A stretch of 64,000 nucleotides of DNA, from the NCBI RefSeq assembly GCF_000374105.1, contig NZ_KB893650.1, forward strand, positions 1,234,862-1,298,861. Direction: 5' to 3'. The position numbers and the translations under genes are program-made. Origin of the DNA: Kangiella aquimarina DSM 16071. Its GTDB lineage: Bacteria > Pseudomonadota > Gammaproteobacteria > Enterobacterales > Kangiellaceae. Shown here one piece after another: positions 51,430 to 58,843 of the stretch. Each line of letters starts with the position of its first letter. Within the stretch, counting starts at the first letter, position 1. Under the pieces are notes generated by a model. It was not told the origin of the DNA. It made no database searches and saw only the letters and a list, made by a program, of their open reading frames with translations.

Positions 51430-51834
51430 GTGCCGAAAAGTACAAAAATTGTATTGATGATCAATACAGCGATCATGCTCATAGCCTTATGGTCGCTCTA
51501 TAGCCTGTATCTGCAGAGCAGCAGTGAAATGCTGATTGCGCTGGCTCATTGGACACTGCTTGGCGGTATGCTGGTGAGTAATCTGATCATTTTATTTAAA
51601 GCCAAACCGTTATGGAAATTCATGCGCGCCATGTTATATGTGGTCGCACTGCTGCAGGCCCTTAATTTAATGATTATCGCTAAAGATTTCTTAACCCTGA
51701 GCGGCTTCCTGGCAATGGTCTACACCTTGTTGGTGGTGATTTACCTGATTGGATTCCGCGGCTATTTGAATAGTCATGCATTTTTTGAGTGGTTTATGGG
51801 TAGCTACGTTAAGCAAGATCAAGAGCAGTCCTGA
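51430..51834 (+). CDS. small four-helix membrane protein
   Basis: 134 residues starting at GTG 51430, only 7 nt past the receptor stop, so co-transcribed. Four hydrophobic segments (about residues 7-27, 38-58, 66-88 and 90-115) predict an inner-membrane protein. I do not recognise the family. Its place after the receptor suggests a role in transport of the same ligand, but this is position only. Confidence 0.7.
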   Translation: MPKSTKIVLMINTAIMLIALWSLYSLYLQSSSEMLIALAHWTLLGGMLVSNLIILFKAKPLWKFMRAMLYVVALLQALNLMIIAKDFLTLSGFLAMVYTLLVVIYLIGFRGYLNSHAFFEWFMGSYVKQDQEQS

Positions 51835-51943
51835 ATTCCTGGTGGGTTACTATAATCGTAACCCGTCAATCCCTCCCTGATTTTATCCATACAAAAACTA
51901 ATCCAAATTAATCTTTCCGATACTAAATATCCTGCGAACAATC

Positions 51944-51971
51944 TTGTATCCTATGCCCTGCACGGTATGAT
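51944..51971 (+). promoter_or_regulatory. promoter candidate for the bd oxidase operon
   Basis: TTGTAT, 16 nt, TATGAT, 53 nt ahead of the cydA start. Transcription would begin near 51978. Confidence 0.45.
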
Positions 51972-51981
51972 GGTTTTAGCC

Positions 51982-51995
51982 TTGACCCAGGTCAA
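51982..51995 (+). promoter_or_regulatory. FNR/ANR-like palindrome before the bd oxidase
   Basis: TTGAC-CCAG-GTCAA is a perfect inverted repeat close to the FNR consensus TTGAT-N4-ATCAA. It lies at or just after the predicted transcription start, a position suited to repression. Confidence 0.45.
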
Positions 51996-52023
51996 TTCTC
52001 TCTTTAAATAAAGGAGGTTATTG

Positions 52024-53445
52024 ATGGAGTTGCTCGATGCCGTGCTGCTAGCGAGAATTCAATTCGCTTTTACCATCACGTTTCACATTATCTTTCCTGG
52101 CTTATCCATTGGTTTAGCCGCTTATCTCACTGTTCTTGAAGGCCTTTGGCTAAAAACTGGCAAACCGGTTTACCTCGCTACATTCAAATATTGGCTCAAA
52201 ATCTTCTCCATCATATTTGGCATGGGTGTCGTGTCAGGCGTGGTTATGAGCTACCAGTTTGGTACTAACTGGAGCGTTTTTTCAGATAAGACGGGACCAG
52301 TTTTAGGCCCTTTAATGGGCTATGAAGTTCTGTCTGCTTTTTTCCTCGAAGCAGGTTTTCTTGGGGTTATGCTGTTTGGCATGAACAAAGTTGGTAAGGG
52401 GTTGCATTTCTTTGCCACATTGATGGTTTCATTGGGCACGCTGATGTCTGCCTTCTGGATTTTAAGCGTCAACAGTTGGATGCAAACACCGGCCGGTTAC
52501 GAGATCAATGAAGCTGGTCAGTTTGTGGTGGCTAATTGGTTTGACGTTATTTTCAATCCGTCTTTCCCTTACCGTCTGGCGCACATGACAACGGCTGCAT
52601 TTTTAAGTACAGCATTTTTAGTTGGCGGTGTTGGTGCCTGGCATCTCTACAAAGCCAGAAAGCAGGGCGAGCGCAATGAGGTTGCACGCCTAATGTTTTC
52701 CATGGCGATGTGGATGGCTGCTTTGGTTGCTCCTGTCCAATTAGTAATTGGCGATTTGCATGGCTTAAATACTCTAGAGCATCAGCCTGCGAAAGTGGCG
52801 GCGATGGAGGGTAACTATCAAACTCAAAAAGGAGCTCCGCTGTATTTGTTTGGCATGCCTAACAGCGAAACCGAAACGGTAGATTACGCCATCAAAATCC
52901 CCAAAGCAGCGAGTTTTATTTTGACACACGATCCGGATGGAAAGCTGGTGGGATTGGATCAATTCCCGAAAGATGAATGGCCGAATGTACCCATTGTATT
53001 CTGGAGTTTCCGCATCATGGTCGCCATTGGTATGGGAATGATAGCGATAGGGTTGTGGAGTCTATATTTACGAGCTCGGAAAAAGCTGTACGACACACCC
53101 TTACTGTTGCGAGTAGCCATTGTCTTTGCACCATCTGGAATCATTGCTACGGTTGCTGGCTGGTTCGTTACTGAAGTAGGACGCCAACCCTATACCGTTT
53201 ACGGACTCCTCAAAACCGTTGATTCTGCTTCACCGTTGGATGCACCTGCTGTCGCAGCATCACTGTTGGCATTCATTATCGTTTACCTGATAGTGTTTGG
53301 AACTGGTGTCTGGTACACCATGCGATTAATGAGTAAACGACCTTCTCCTGTCATAGAAGTTGATGACGATTCGCAAACGACAGTGTTTTTGTCTAATCGG
53401 GTGGCGACGACTTCCGAAGGTAAAATAAAGGAAGGTGACCAATGA
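52024..53445 (+). CDS. cydA: cytochrome bd ubiquinol oxidase subunit I (CIO type)
   Basis: 473 residues from the ATG at 52024 (AAGGAGGTTATTG upstream). About nine helices with the heme ligands in FHIIFPGL (His), PYRLAHM and the Q-loop region near GQFVVANW and PTxG. The short Q-loop and length are those of the cyanide-insensitive CioA branch rather than long-loop CydA. It oxidises ubiquinol and reduces oxygen without pumping protons. The stop overlaps cydB by 4 nt. Confidence 0.9.
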   Translation: MELLDAVLLARIQFAFTITFHIIFPGLSIGLAAYLTVLEGLWLKTGKPVYLATFKYWLKIFSIIFGMGVVSGVVMSYQFGTNWSVFSDKTGPVLGPLMGYEVLSAFFLEAGFLGVMLFGMNKVGKGLHFFATLMVSLGTLMSAFWILSVNSWMQTPAGYEINEAGQFVVANWFDVIFNPSFPYRLAHMTTAAFLSTAFLVGGVGAWHLYKARKQGERNEVARLMFSMAMWMAALVAPVQLVIGDLHGLNTLEHQPAKVAAMEGNYQTQKGAPLYLFGMPNSETETVDYAIKIPKAASFILTHDPDGKLVGLDQFPKDEWPNVPIVFWSFRIMVAIGMGMIAIGLWSLYLRARKKLYDTPLLLRVAIVFAPSGIIATVAGWFVTEVGRQPYTVYGLLKTVDSASPLDAPAVAASLLAFIIVYLIVFGTGVWYTMRLMSKRPSPVIEVDDDSQTTVFLSNRVATTSEGKIKEGDQ

Positions 53446-54458
53446 TTGATTCAATGGGTATAGATTATGCAATGATCTGGGCGGGACTTATTGCCTTTGC
53501 CGTGTTGGCTTACATTATTCTTGATGGTTTTGATTTGGGGATAGGCATTCTGTTTCCCTTTATTAAAAACAAAACGGATCAGGAAACCGCCATGAACTCA
53601 GTGGCACCGATCTGGGATGGCAACGAAACCTGGCTGGTATTGGGGGGAGGTGGATTATTTGCCGTCTTCCCATTGGCTTATTCAGTCATCATGCCGGCGC
53701 TATACATGCCGATCATTCTTATGTTGCTGGGTTTGATTTTCCGCGGTGTAGCTTTTGAGTTCCACTGGCGCACTAAAAACTCACAGGACTGGTGGGATCG
53801 TGGCTTCTTCCTTGGCTCGCTGGTGGCGACCTTATGTCAGGGCATCGCGTTGGGTGCATTGGTGCAGGGCATTACCGTTGCCGATCGTGCCTATGCTGGT
53901 GGCTGGTGGGATTGGTTGACACCATTTAGTATCACAACCGGCATTGCCTTGGTAGTAGGTTATGTCTTATTAGGTGCCACCTGGCTTAATATGAAAACGA
54001 CTGACGGCTTGCAAAAACAATCCGTTCAGTTTGCCAAAATTGCCGCCTGGCTGACTTTGTTTTTTATCGGCATTATTAGCTTATGGATGATATTTATCGA
54101 GCAACAATATCTGCATCGCTGGTTTGATGCGCCAAATGTTTATTACCTGATGGTAGTTCCGGTTGCCGTGCTCTTCTGTGGTTTTAAATTGCTTTATGGC
54201 TTACATAAAAGTCGTGAAGTTAGTCCGTTCCTGTATGCCATAGCTTTATTTGTGCTGAGTTACATTGGCTTATTGATCAGCTTTTATCCCAACCTGGTAC
54301 CACCGTCTATCAGCATCTGGCAGGCAGCAGCACCAGATGATAGTCTGAAATTCCTGTTGGTCGGAGCCTCTGCCTTATTACCGATTATCATTGGCTATAC
54401 GTCTTACGCTTATTGGGTGTTCCGCGGAAAAGTTAAGGCGAATGAGGCTTATCACTAA
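53442..54458 (+). CDS. cydB: cytochrome bd ubiquinol oxidase subunit II
   Basis: 338 residues with about nine helices. LDGFDLGIGILFPF and NSVAPIWDGNETWLVLGGGGLFAVFPLAY are the CydB/CioB signature segments. It pairs with subunit I and binds no redox centre or a structural heme only. It overlaps cydA by 4 nt and the small third subunit by one base, forming a tight three-gene operon. Confidence 0.92.
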   Translation: MIDSMGIDYAMIWAGLIAFAVLAYIILDGFDLGIGILFPFIKNKTDQETAMNSVAPIWDGNETWLVLGGGGLFAVFPLAYSVIMPALYMPIILMLLGLIFRGVAFEFHWRTKNSQDWWDRGFFLGSLVATLCQGIALGALVQGITVADRAYAGGWWDWLTPFSITTGIALVVGYVLLGATWLNMKTTDGLQKQSVQFAKIAAWLTLFFIGIISLWMIFIEQQYLHRWFDAPNVYYLMVVPVAVLFCGFKLLYGLHKSREVSPFLYAIALFVLSYIGLLISFYPNLVPPSISIWQAAAPDDSLKFLLVGASALLPIIIGYTSYAYWVFRGKVKANEAYH

Positions 54459-54586
54459 TGAGTCAAGAGCCAAGAAGTAACAACAAACCAGGGTGGCAAA
54501 AAGCACTTTGGTTTGTTGGTTTGTGGTTGGCTGGTGTGCTCACGCTTGCGGTAATAGGCTACGGTATCAGGCTATTTCTCGCTTAG
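54458..54586 (+). CDS. 42-residue bd oxidase accessory subunit (DUF2474-like)
   Basis: Starts at ATG 54458, overlapping the cydB TAA by one base (TAATG). The protein begins MSQEPRSNNKPGWQKAL and has one hydrophobic helix (about residues 17-40) ending in RLFLA. Small single-helix proteins of the DUF2474 family occupy this position after CioAB, and CydX or CydH have a similar role in structures of other bd oxidases. It is short enough to be missed by automated ORF filters. Stabilising subunit I heme is the likely function. Confidence 0.8.
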   Translation: MSQEPRSNNKPGWQKALWFVGLWLAGVLTLAVIGYGIRLFLA

Positions 54587-54606
54587 CGCACTCACAGGAA
54601 TCTATT

Positions 54607-54984
54607 ATGAATCTGAATCAAGTTACTTTGCCGGTCAATGATATTCCTAAAGCCACAGAGTTCTATCGTCGCCTGGGATTCCTACAAATTGTTGACTCGC
54701 CACACTATGCTCGATTTGAGTGCCCGGAGGGGAATTCAACTTTTTCGTTGATGCTGGAGCCAGAGTCCACAGGCTCTGGAGCAACCATTTATTTTGAACA
54801 TGAAGCTTTGGATGAGTGGGTTGAGGAGCTGATTAGCAAAGGGTTCGAGTTTGAACAGCTGCCAACCGATATGAGTTACTTATGGCGTGAAGCCATTCTG
54901 TATGATCCGAGTGGTAATAAAATTAAACTTTACTGGGCGGGGGACAACCGCCTTAATCCTCCTTGGCGAGTGGATATCCAGTAA
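54607..54984 (+). CDS. VOC (glyoxalase/dioxygenase) superfamily protein
   Basis: 125 residues from the ATG at 54607 (ACAGGAATC upstream); a longer frame starting earlier would overlap the small oxidase subunit. The pattern LPVNDIPKATEFYRRLGF and later YDPSGNKIKLYWAG are typical of vicinal-oxygen-chelate proteins. Glyoxalases, dioxygenases and antibiotic-binding proteins share this fold; no specific activity can be given. It ends with a basic NRLNPPWRVD tail. Confidence 0.85.
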   Translation: MNLNQVTLPVNDIPKATEFYRRLGFLQIVDSPHYARFECPEGNSTFSLMLEPESTGSGATIYFEHEALDEWVEELISKGFEFEQLPTDMSYLWREAILYDPSGNKIKLYWAGDNRLNPPWRVDIQ

Positions 54985-55232
54985 GGCGATCACTTTTTTA
55001 AATGATGGTTAACTGATGAATATCAATAAATTCTAATATTTAAATACCCCTACAAAAGATCTGTGTTAAAATTAATCAAATTCTGGTATAAAACCAGCGC
55101 CTCCTAGGGAACTGGGGTCTTTATTGATAACTCATATGAATGCGATTGTGGATAAGTTGCAGTGAGTTAATGATGGGCTTCAGGTCTTTTTACATTCCTA
55201 AAGCCTCCGAACCGCATTAATAATAACGCAAA

Positions 55233-56246
55233 GTGACATTTGGTATGGTGCAGAACACAGCCTCTATTTCATCTGATCTGCTCGCCGAAGCTTTAAAAGC
55301 GACGGTGGACGGTATCGTGATATCAGAAGTTAGCGGTGATCAATGCTCCATCATTTTTGTTAATCCCGCCTTTGAATTATTGACTGGCTATACTGCTGAT
55401 GAAGTGCTTGGTAAAGATTACTGGTCTTATATTCAAGATACTGAAGAGCAGTCAGAAATTGAAGTTCTTCGCCAGGCGGTTTTTAATCAAGAATCATGTC
55501 GTGTCACCATTCCAATCCGTAATAAAAAGGGTGAGCCTTTTTGGAGTGAGTTAAGTATTTCCCCAGTGTTCTCTGATGGTGGTCAGTTGACGCACTACAT
55601 TGCACTGCAAAAAGATGTGACTGAAAGAGTTGAAAAAGAGAAAAGTATTCAAGAAAGACATGAGACTTTGTTGAGCTTAAAGGATGAGTTGCAGGAATTG
55701 GCCAGTCGCGACTCATTGACGGGTTTATACAATCGCCGCTACTTTGGACAAGAGCTAAAGCGTTTGTGGGCTGTTCACCAAAGGCTCGAAGCGACCATGG
55801 CCGTAGCTTTTATCGATATCGACAGCTTTAAACTTTACAACGACCACTATGGCCACCTTGAAGGTGACAAAGCCCTCAAAGCCGTTGCTGATAAAATTTC
55901 TGAGAGTTTTTCTCGTAAAGCGGATCTAGTTGCGCGATTTGGTGGTGAAGAGTTTGTTGTAGTTGCAACGCTGGAAAATGGTGTCGACAGTTTTATTAAG
56001 CATCTTGAACGTCTAAGACAATCGATTATCGATCTCAAAATTGAGAACCAATATTCAGCCGTTAGCTCATATCTCACAATCAGTACTGGTGTTTGCTATG
56101 GAGTGCCCCCTAAAGACTCTAGTTCTTCCTTGTTTACTCGTGATGCAGATATTGCTATGTACCAAGCGAAGAAGACCGGTCGTAACCGTATTGAAGTGGT
56201 CAGTTATGAGCCTGACGAAGAAACGCTCTTAAAGCCAGCATCCTGA
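55233..56246 (+). CDS. PAS-GGDEF diguanylate cyclase
   Basis: 337 residues from GTG 55233; ATG 55245 is an equally plausible start, neither with a strong ribosome binding site. A PAS domain (about residues 15-130) has the FVNPAFELLTGYTADEVLGKDYW core used by cofactor-binding PAS domains, and a PAC-like linker precedes the GGDEF domain (about 150-320). The active-site motif is RFGGEEF, and an RxxD inhibitory site (RKAD) sits five residues ahead, so it should make c-di-GMP under feedback control. A CTGGT/ACCAG palindrome lies upstream at 55083-55097. Confidence 0.88.
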   Translation: MTFGMVQNTASISSDLLAEALKATVDGIVISEVSGDQCSIIFVNPAFELLTGYTADEVLGKDYWSYIQDTEEQSEIEVLRQAVFNQESCRVTIPIRNKKGEPFWSELSISPVFSDGGQLTHYIALQKDVTERVEKEKSIQERHETLLSLKDELQELASRDSLTGLYNRRYFGQELKRLWAVHQRLEATMAVAFIDIDSFKLYNDHYGHLEGDKALKAVADKISESFSRKADLVARFGGEEFVVVATLENGVDSFIKHLERLRQSIIDLKIENQYSAVSSYLTISTGVCYGVPPKDSSSSLFTRDADIAMYQAKKTGRNRIEVVSYEPDEETLLKPAS

Positions 56247-56282
56247 CTTGCCAATACAGCATGAGCTGATCCAGAATGACCC

Positions 56283-56477
56283 ATGCTCAGACAAATCGAA
56301 ACCACCATTTATTGTCCCTACTGCGGTGAGCCGCAGACCATTCTCATTGATCCTTCTGTTTTACAGCAGTCATATATCGAAGACTGTCAGGTCTGTTGTC
56401 GGCCAATTGAGTTTCAGGTTGAAGTTTCGGTAGATGGTGAAGATGTCAGCGTCATGACGATGACCGATAACGATTAG
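56283..56477 (+). CDS. CPXCG-motif cysteine-rich protein
   Basis: 64 residues. CPYCG and later CQVCCRP form two zinc-finger-like cysteine pairs; the first gives the family its name. The family is found in gammaproteobacteria, with unknown function. A different overlapping frame is longer by length but lacks family identity. A possible ribosome binding site is weak. It lies 36 nt after the cyclase gene. Confidence 0.8.
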   Translation: MLRQIETTIYCPYCGEPQTILIDPSVLQQSYIEDCQVCCRPIEFQVEVSVDGEDVSVMTMTDND

Positions 56478-56577
56478 CTATAATTATTTTGCATAACCAG
56501 TATTGAATTCTATGCGTTGCAGTTATCCATGCTAAGGCCTAATCTAACTCCTGTAAATATTATTCAAGGAGTTTGCT

Positions 56578-57282
56578 ATGTTGATTCGTCGAGCTAATGA
56601 GCGTGGAAATTTTAACTTTGGCTGGTTGGATACCTCGCACACATTTTCGTTTGGTCATTACTATGATCCAAAGTTTATGGGCTATGAAAGTTTGCGCGTC
56701 ATCAATGATGACAAGGTTCGTGCCGGTGCAGGTTTTCAGACCCATGGCCATCAGGATATGGAAATTGTGTCCTATGTGCTTGAAGGCGCGTTGGCTCATA
56801 AGGACAGTATGGATAATGAAGGAGTGATTCGTCCTGGTGAAGTTCAGCGCATGTCGGCTGGAACAGGTGTGACTCATAGTGAATTTAATCATGATCAGAA
56901 GAATACCACTCGTTTCCTGCAGATCTGGTTTTTACCCGCGCAAAAGGGCACCGAGCCAGGTTATGAGCAGAAGGCTTTCAGTGATGATGATAAGCGAGGT
57001 CAGTTGAAGCTGGTTGCTTCGCAGCAAGGGCGCGAAGACTCGATCACTATAGGTCAGGACGTCGATATTTATGCAGGGCTGTTTAATGGTGATGAGTCTG
57101 CAACCCATCAGTTGCAGGGGCAGCGCAAAGCGTGGTTACATGTTGCTCGAGGCAGCCTGCAAGTTAATGGGCACGAGCTCAACGAGGGCGATGGTGCCGG
57201 TTTCGCTGCTGGTGATGTCATCGACATTGTAAACGGCCATAATGCAGAGGTATTAGTCTTTGATATGGCGCCTCTAAGGTAA
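56578..57282 (+). CDS. pirin family (YhhW-like) protein
   Basis: 234 residues. The metal ligands match E. coli YhhW: His56 and His58 (THGHQD), His100 and Glu102 (THSEFN). The bicupin fold ends in AEVLVFDMAP. Members show quercetin 2,3-dioxygenase activity in vitro, physiological role uncertain. AAGGAGTTTGCT precedes the ATG. It is followed after 20 nt by a permease gene. Confidence 0.93.
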   Translation: MLIRRANERGNFNFGWLDTSHTFSFGHYYDPKFMGYESLRVINDDKVRAGAGFQTHGHQDMEIVSYVLEGALAHKDSMDNEGVIRPGEVQRMSAGTGVTHSEFNHDQKNTTRFLQIWFLPAQKGTEPGYEQKAFSDDDKRGQLKLVASQQGREDSITIGQDVDIYAGLFNGDESATHQLQGQRKAWLHVARGSLQVNGHELNEGDGAGFAAGDVIDIVNGHNAEVLVFDMAPLR

Positions 57283-57302
57283 GCATAAAGATAGGATACC
57301 TT

Positions 57303-58058
57303 TTGACTGAAGTTGTTATTTACTGGAGTGTAGCGGTAATCGCTGTTCTCATCACTGGAATATCCAAATCAGGATTTGCCGGTGGTGCAGGTGCGGTTGC
57401 CGTGCCATTATTGTCATTGGTAATGTCCCCTTTGCAGGCTATTGCGTTAATGTTGCCGCTGCTGATCATTATGGATGGATTTAGCGTCAAACTCTGGTGG
57501 GGACAATACAATCGAAAATTGCTCATCGCTTTAATTCCAGCCTCCGTTATTGGTGTGGCTGTTGGGTACGCAACCGCTGACCAGTTATCGGAAGACTGGA
57601 TACGTTTGATACTGGGCGTGATAGCTATAGGGTTTGTGCTTATGCAATTATTGCCAAACAAACAAGGCTCTGAGTCAAATAAACCAAATGCATTTTTCGG
57701 TGCAATAGCAGGAGCCAGCGCAGGCTTCACCAGCTTCTTAGCCCATGCAGGCGGGCCACCACTCAATATGTACTTACTTAAACAAAAGTTGCAGCGCTCA
57801 GAGTTTCTCGCCACCGCCGTATACTTTTTTGCCGCTATTAACCTGTTTAAACTTTATCCCTACATCGCCCTTGAACAATTCAATAAACAGGTTCTATGGC
57901 AGGGCGCATTGTTAATTCCAGTTGCATTGATCGGCGTGGCCCTCGGCAAATGGTTACAAAGCCATTTATCCCAGAAAACCTTCCTCAATATTATTTATGT
58001 GTTACTGTTTGGGCTGGGGTGTAAGCTAATTTACTCAGCTTTAAGCGAGCTGCTTTAA
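57303..58058 (+). CDS. TauE/SafE family permease
   Basis: 251 residues beginning at TTG 57303 (AGGATACC upstream). About eight transmembrane helices with the inverted repeat pattern ITGISKSGFAGGAGAVAVPLLS and later GASAGFTSFLAHAGGPP, typical of TauE/SafE proteins. These export or import sulfite, sulfoacetate or similar organosulfur anions in the inner membrane. No sulfonate-degradation gene is nearby, so the anion is unknown. Confidence 0.88.
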   Translation: MTEVVIYWSVAVIAVLITGISKSGFAGGAGAVAVPLLSLVMSPLQAIALMLPLLIIMDGFSVKLWWGQYNRKLLIALIPASVIGVAVGYATADQLSEDWIRLILGVIAIGFVLMQLLPNKQGSESNKPNAFFGAIAGASAGFTSFLAHAGGPPLNMYLLKQKLQRSEFLATAVYFFAAINLFKLYPYIALEQFNKQVLWQGALLIPVALIGVALGKWLQSHLSQKTFLNIIYVLLFGLGCKLIYSALSELL

Positions 58059-58100
58059 AATTTTCACAGCAGGTTGGTGATTATTACTTCACTCGGTAGG

Positions 58101-58122
58101 GGCAGCCCTATGTGGCTGCCCA
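58101..58122. terminator. convergent hairpin after the TauE gene
   Basis: GGGCAGCC and GGCTGCCC, 8-bp perfect stem around CTATGT, between converging TauE and GFA genes. No T-run on either strand. Confidence 0.55.
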
Positions 58123-58127
58123 CTAAA

Positions 58128-58580
58128 TCAAGGATAACTCTTTAAATCATCCTGCGACTTCTCAGGCCCCGGGTCTTCATATTCAGATACCACTTCGTCG
58201 CCAGTCATCATTCTGGTTTTATTGGCGAAGTCATAGTAATGCGGTTTTTGCTCAACATAGATCTGTTCATCGAAGTGGAATTTATCGCTGTCAGCAAACA
58301 GTCCCACAGGGATGTAATACTTGTCGCTGTCTTTAAGGCGATAGAAGAGGTGAGTGCCGCACACATTACAGAAGCCGCGCTCAGCCCACTCTGAGGAATG
58401 ATAAATACTGATATGGGCTTCATTTTCAAGAATCAGCCCGTCGCCACCATCAACCGCAAGCAAAGGGCCACCAGACCAGGTGCGGCACATGACACAGTGA
58501 CAGGCGGCAATGCTTTCGCCCAGATTAGGGGCGCTGATTCCGGTTTTCCCACACAGACATTGGGCAGTTGCATAACTCAT
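58128..58580 (-). CDS. GFA/CENP-V family zinc protein
   Basis: 150 residues from the ATG at 58580 (GGAAATT upstream). The zinc cysteines are CLCGKTG, CHCVMC and CNVCG, the pattern of the glutathione-dependent formaldehyde-activating family. Family members are Gfa-like, but few are shown to work on formaldehyde. Proximity to the pirin and TauE genes is across a convergent terminator, so no operon link. Confidence 0.9.
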   Translation of the reverse strand: MSYATAQCLCGKTGISAPNLGESIAACHCVMCRTWSGGPLLAVDGGDGLILENEAHISIYHSSEWAERGFCNVCGTHLFYRLKDSDKYYIPVGLFADSDKFHFDEQIYVEQKPHYYDFANKTRMMTGDEVVSEYEDPGPEKSQDDLKSYP

Positions 58581-58703
58581 AGTGGTAATTTCCTTAAATG
58601 TCCTTAAAAATTCCAAGAATATCCATAAAACCTAATGTTTTATAGGCCTTTTTGCTATATCCTATTGCATATATTCATCGGATTCCCCGATAATTTCACA
58701 TTC

Positions 58704-58746
58704 AACACCTGAAACAGCCTCTAACCCAGGTTGGCGGGTGTTTTTT
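58704..58746 (+). terminator. possible leader terminator before thrS
   Basis: AACACC and GGTGTT with a six-T run, and an inner CTAACC/GGTTGG helix. No plus-strand gene lies upstream, so if a promoter exists in 58617-58700 this could act as an attenuator for the thrS operon; otherwise it may be the upstream domain of a translational operator. Confidence 0.45.
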
Positions 58747-58803
58747 GCGACTGAAATTATTAAGTTTTCTGTCGCTTATTACAATTAACTAAACGATTGA
58801 GTA

Positions 58804-58825
58804 ATAGCCCATTCGTAGGGGCTAT
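58804..58825 (+). promoter_or_regulatory. tRNA-Thr anticodon-like hairpin before thrS
   Basis: ATAGCCC and GGGCTAT close a loop ATTCGTAG. The loop reads U-CGU-A like the anticodon loop of tRNA-Thr(CGU). It is 6-7 nt upstream of the Shine-Dalgarno AGAGAGAG (58831-58838), where ThrRS binding would block the ribosome, as in the known E. coli thrS operator. Confidence 0.6.
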
Positions 58826-58843
58826 ATTCGAAGAGAGAGTAAA

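Noticed and set aside
54493-54606. N-terminal extension of the VOC protein
   Set aside because: This stretch is out of frame with and overlaps the small oxidase subunit; ATG 54607 has a ribosome binding site and matches the VOC family start.
55083-55110. Riboswitch-like motif before the PAS-GGDEF gene
   Set aside because: The CTGGT/ACCAG hairpin and the following CTCCTAGGG stretch match no riboswitch consensus that I can recall; a c-di-GMP riboswitch core is absent.
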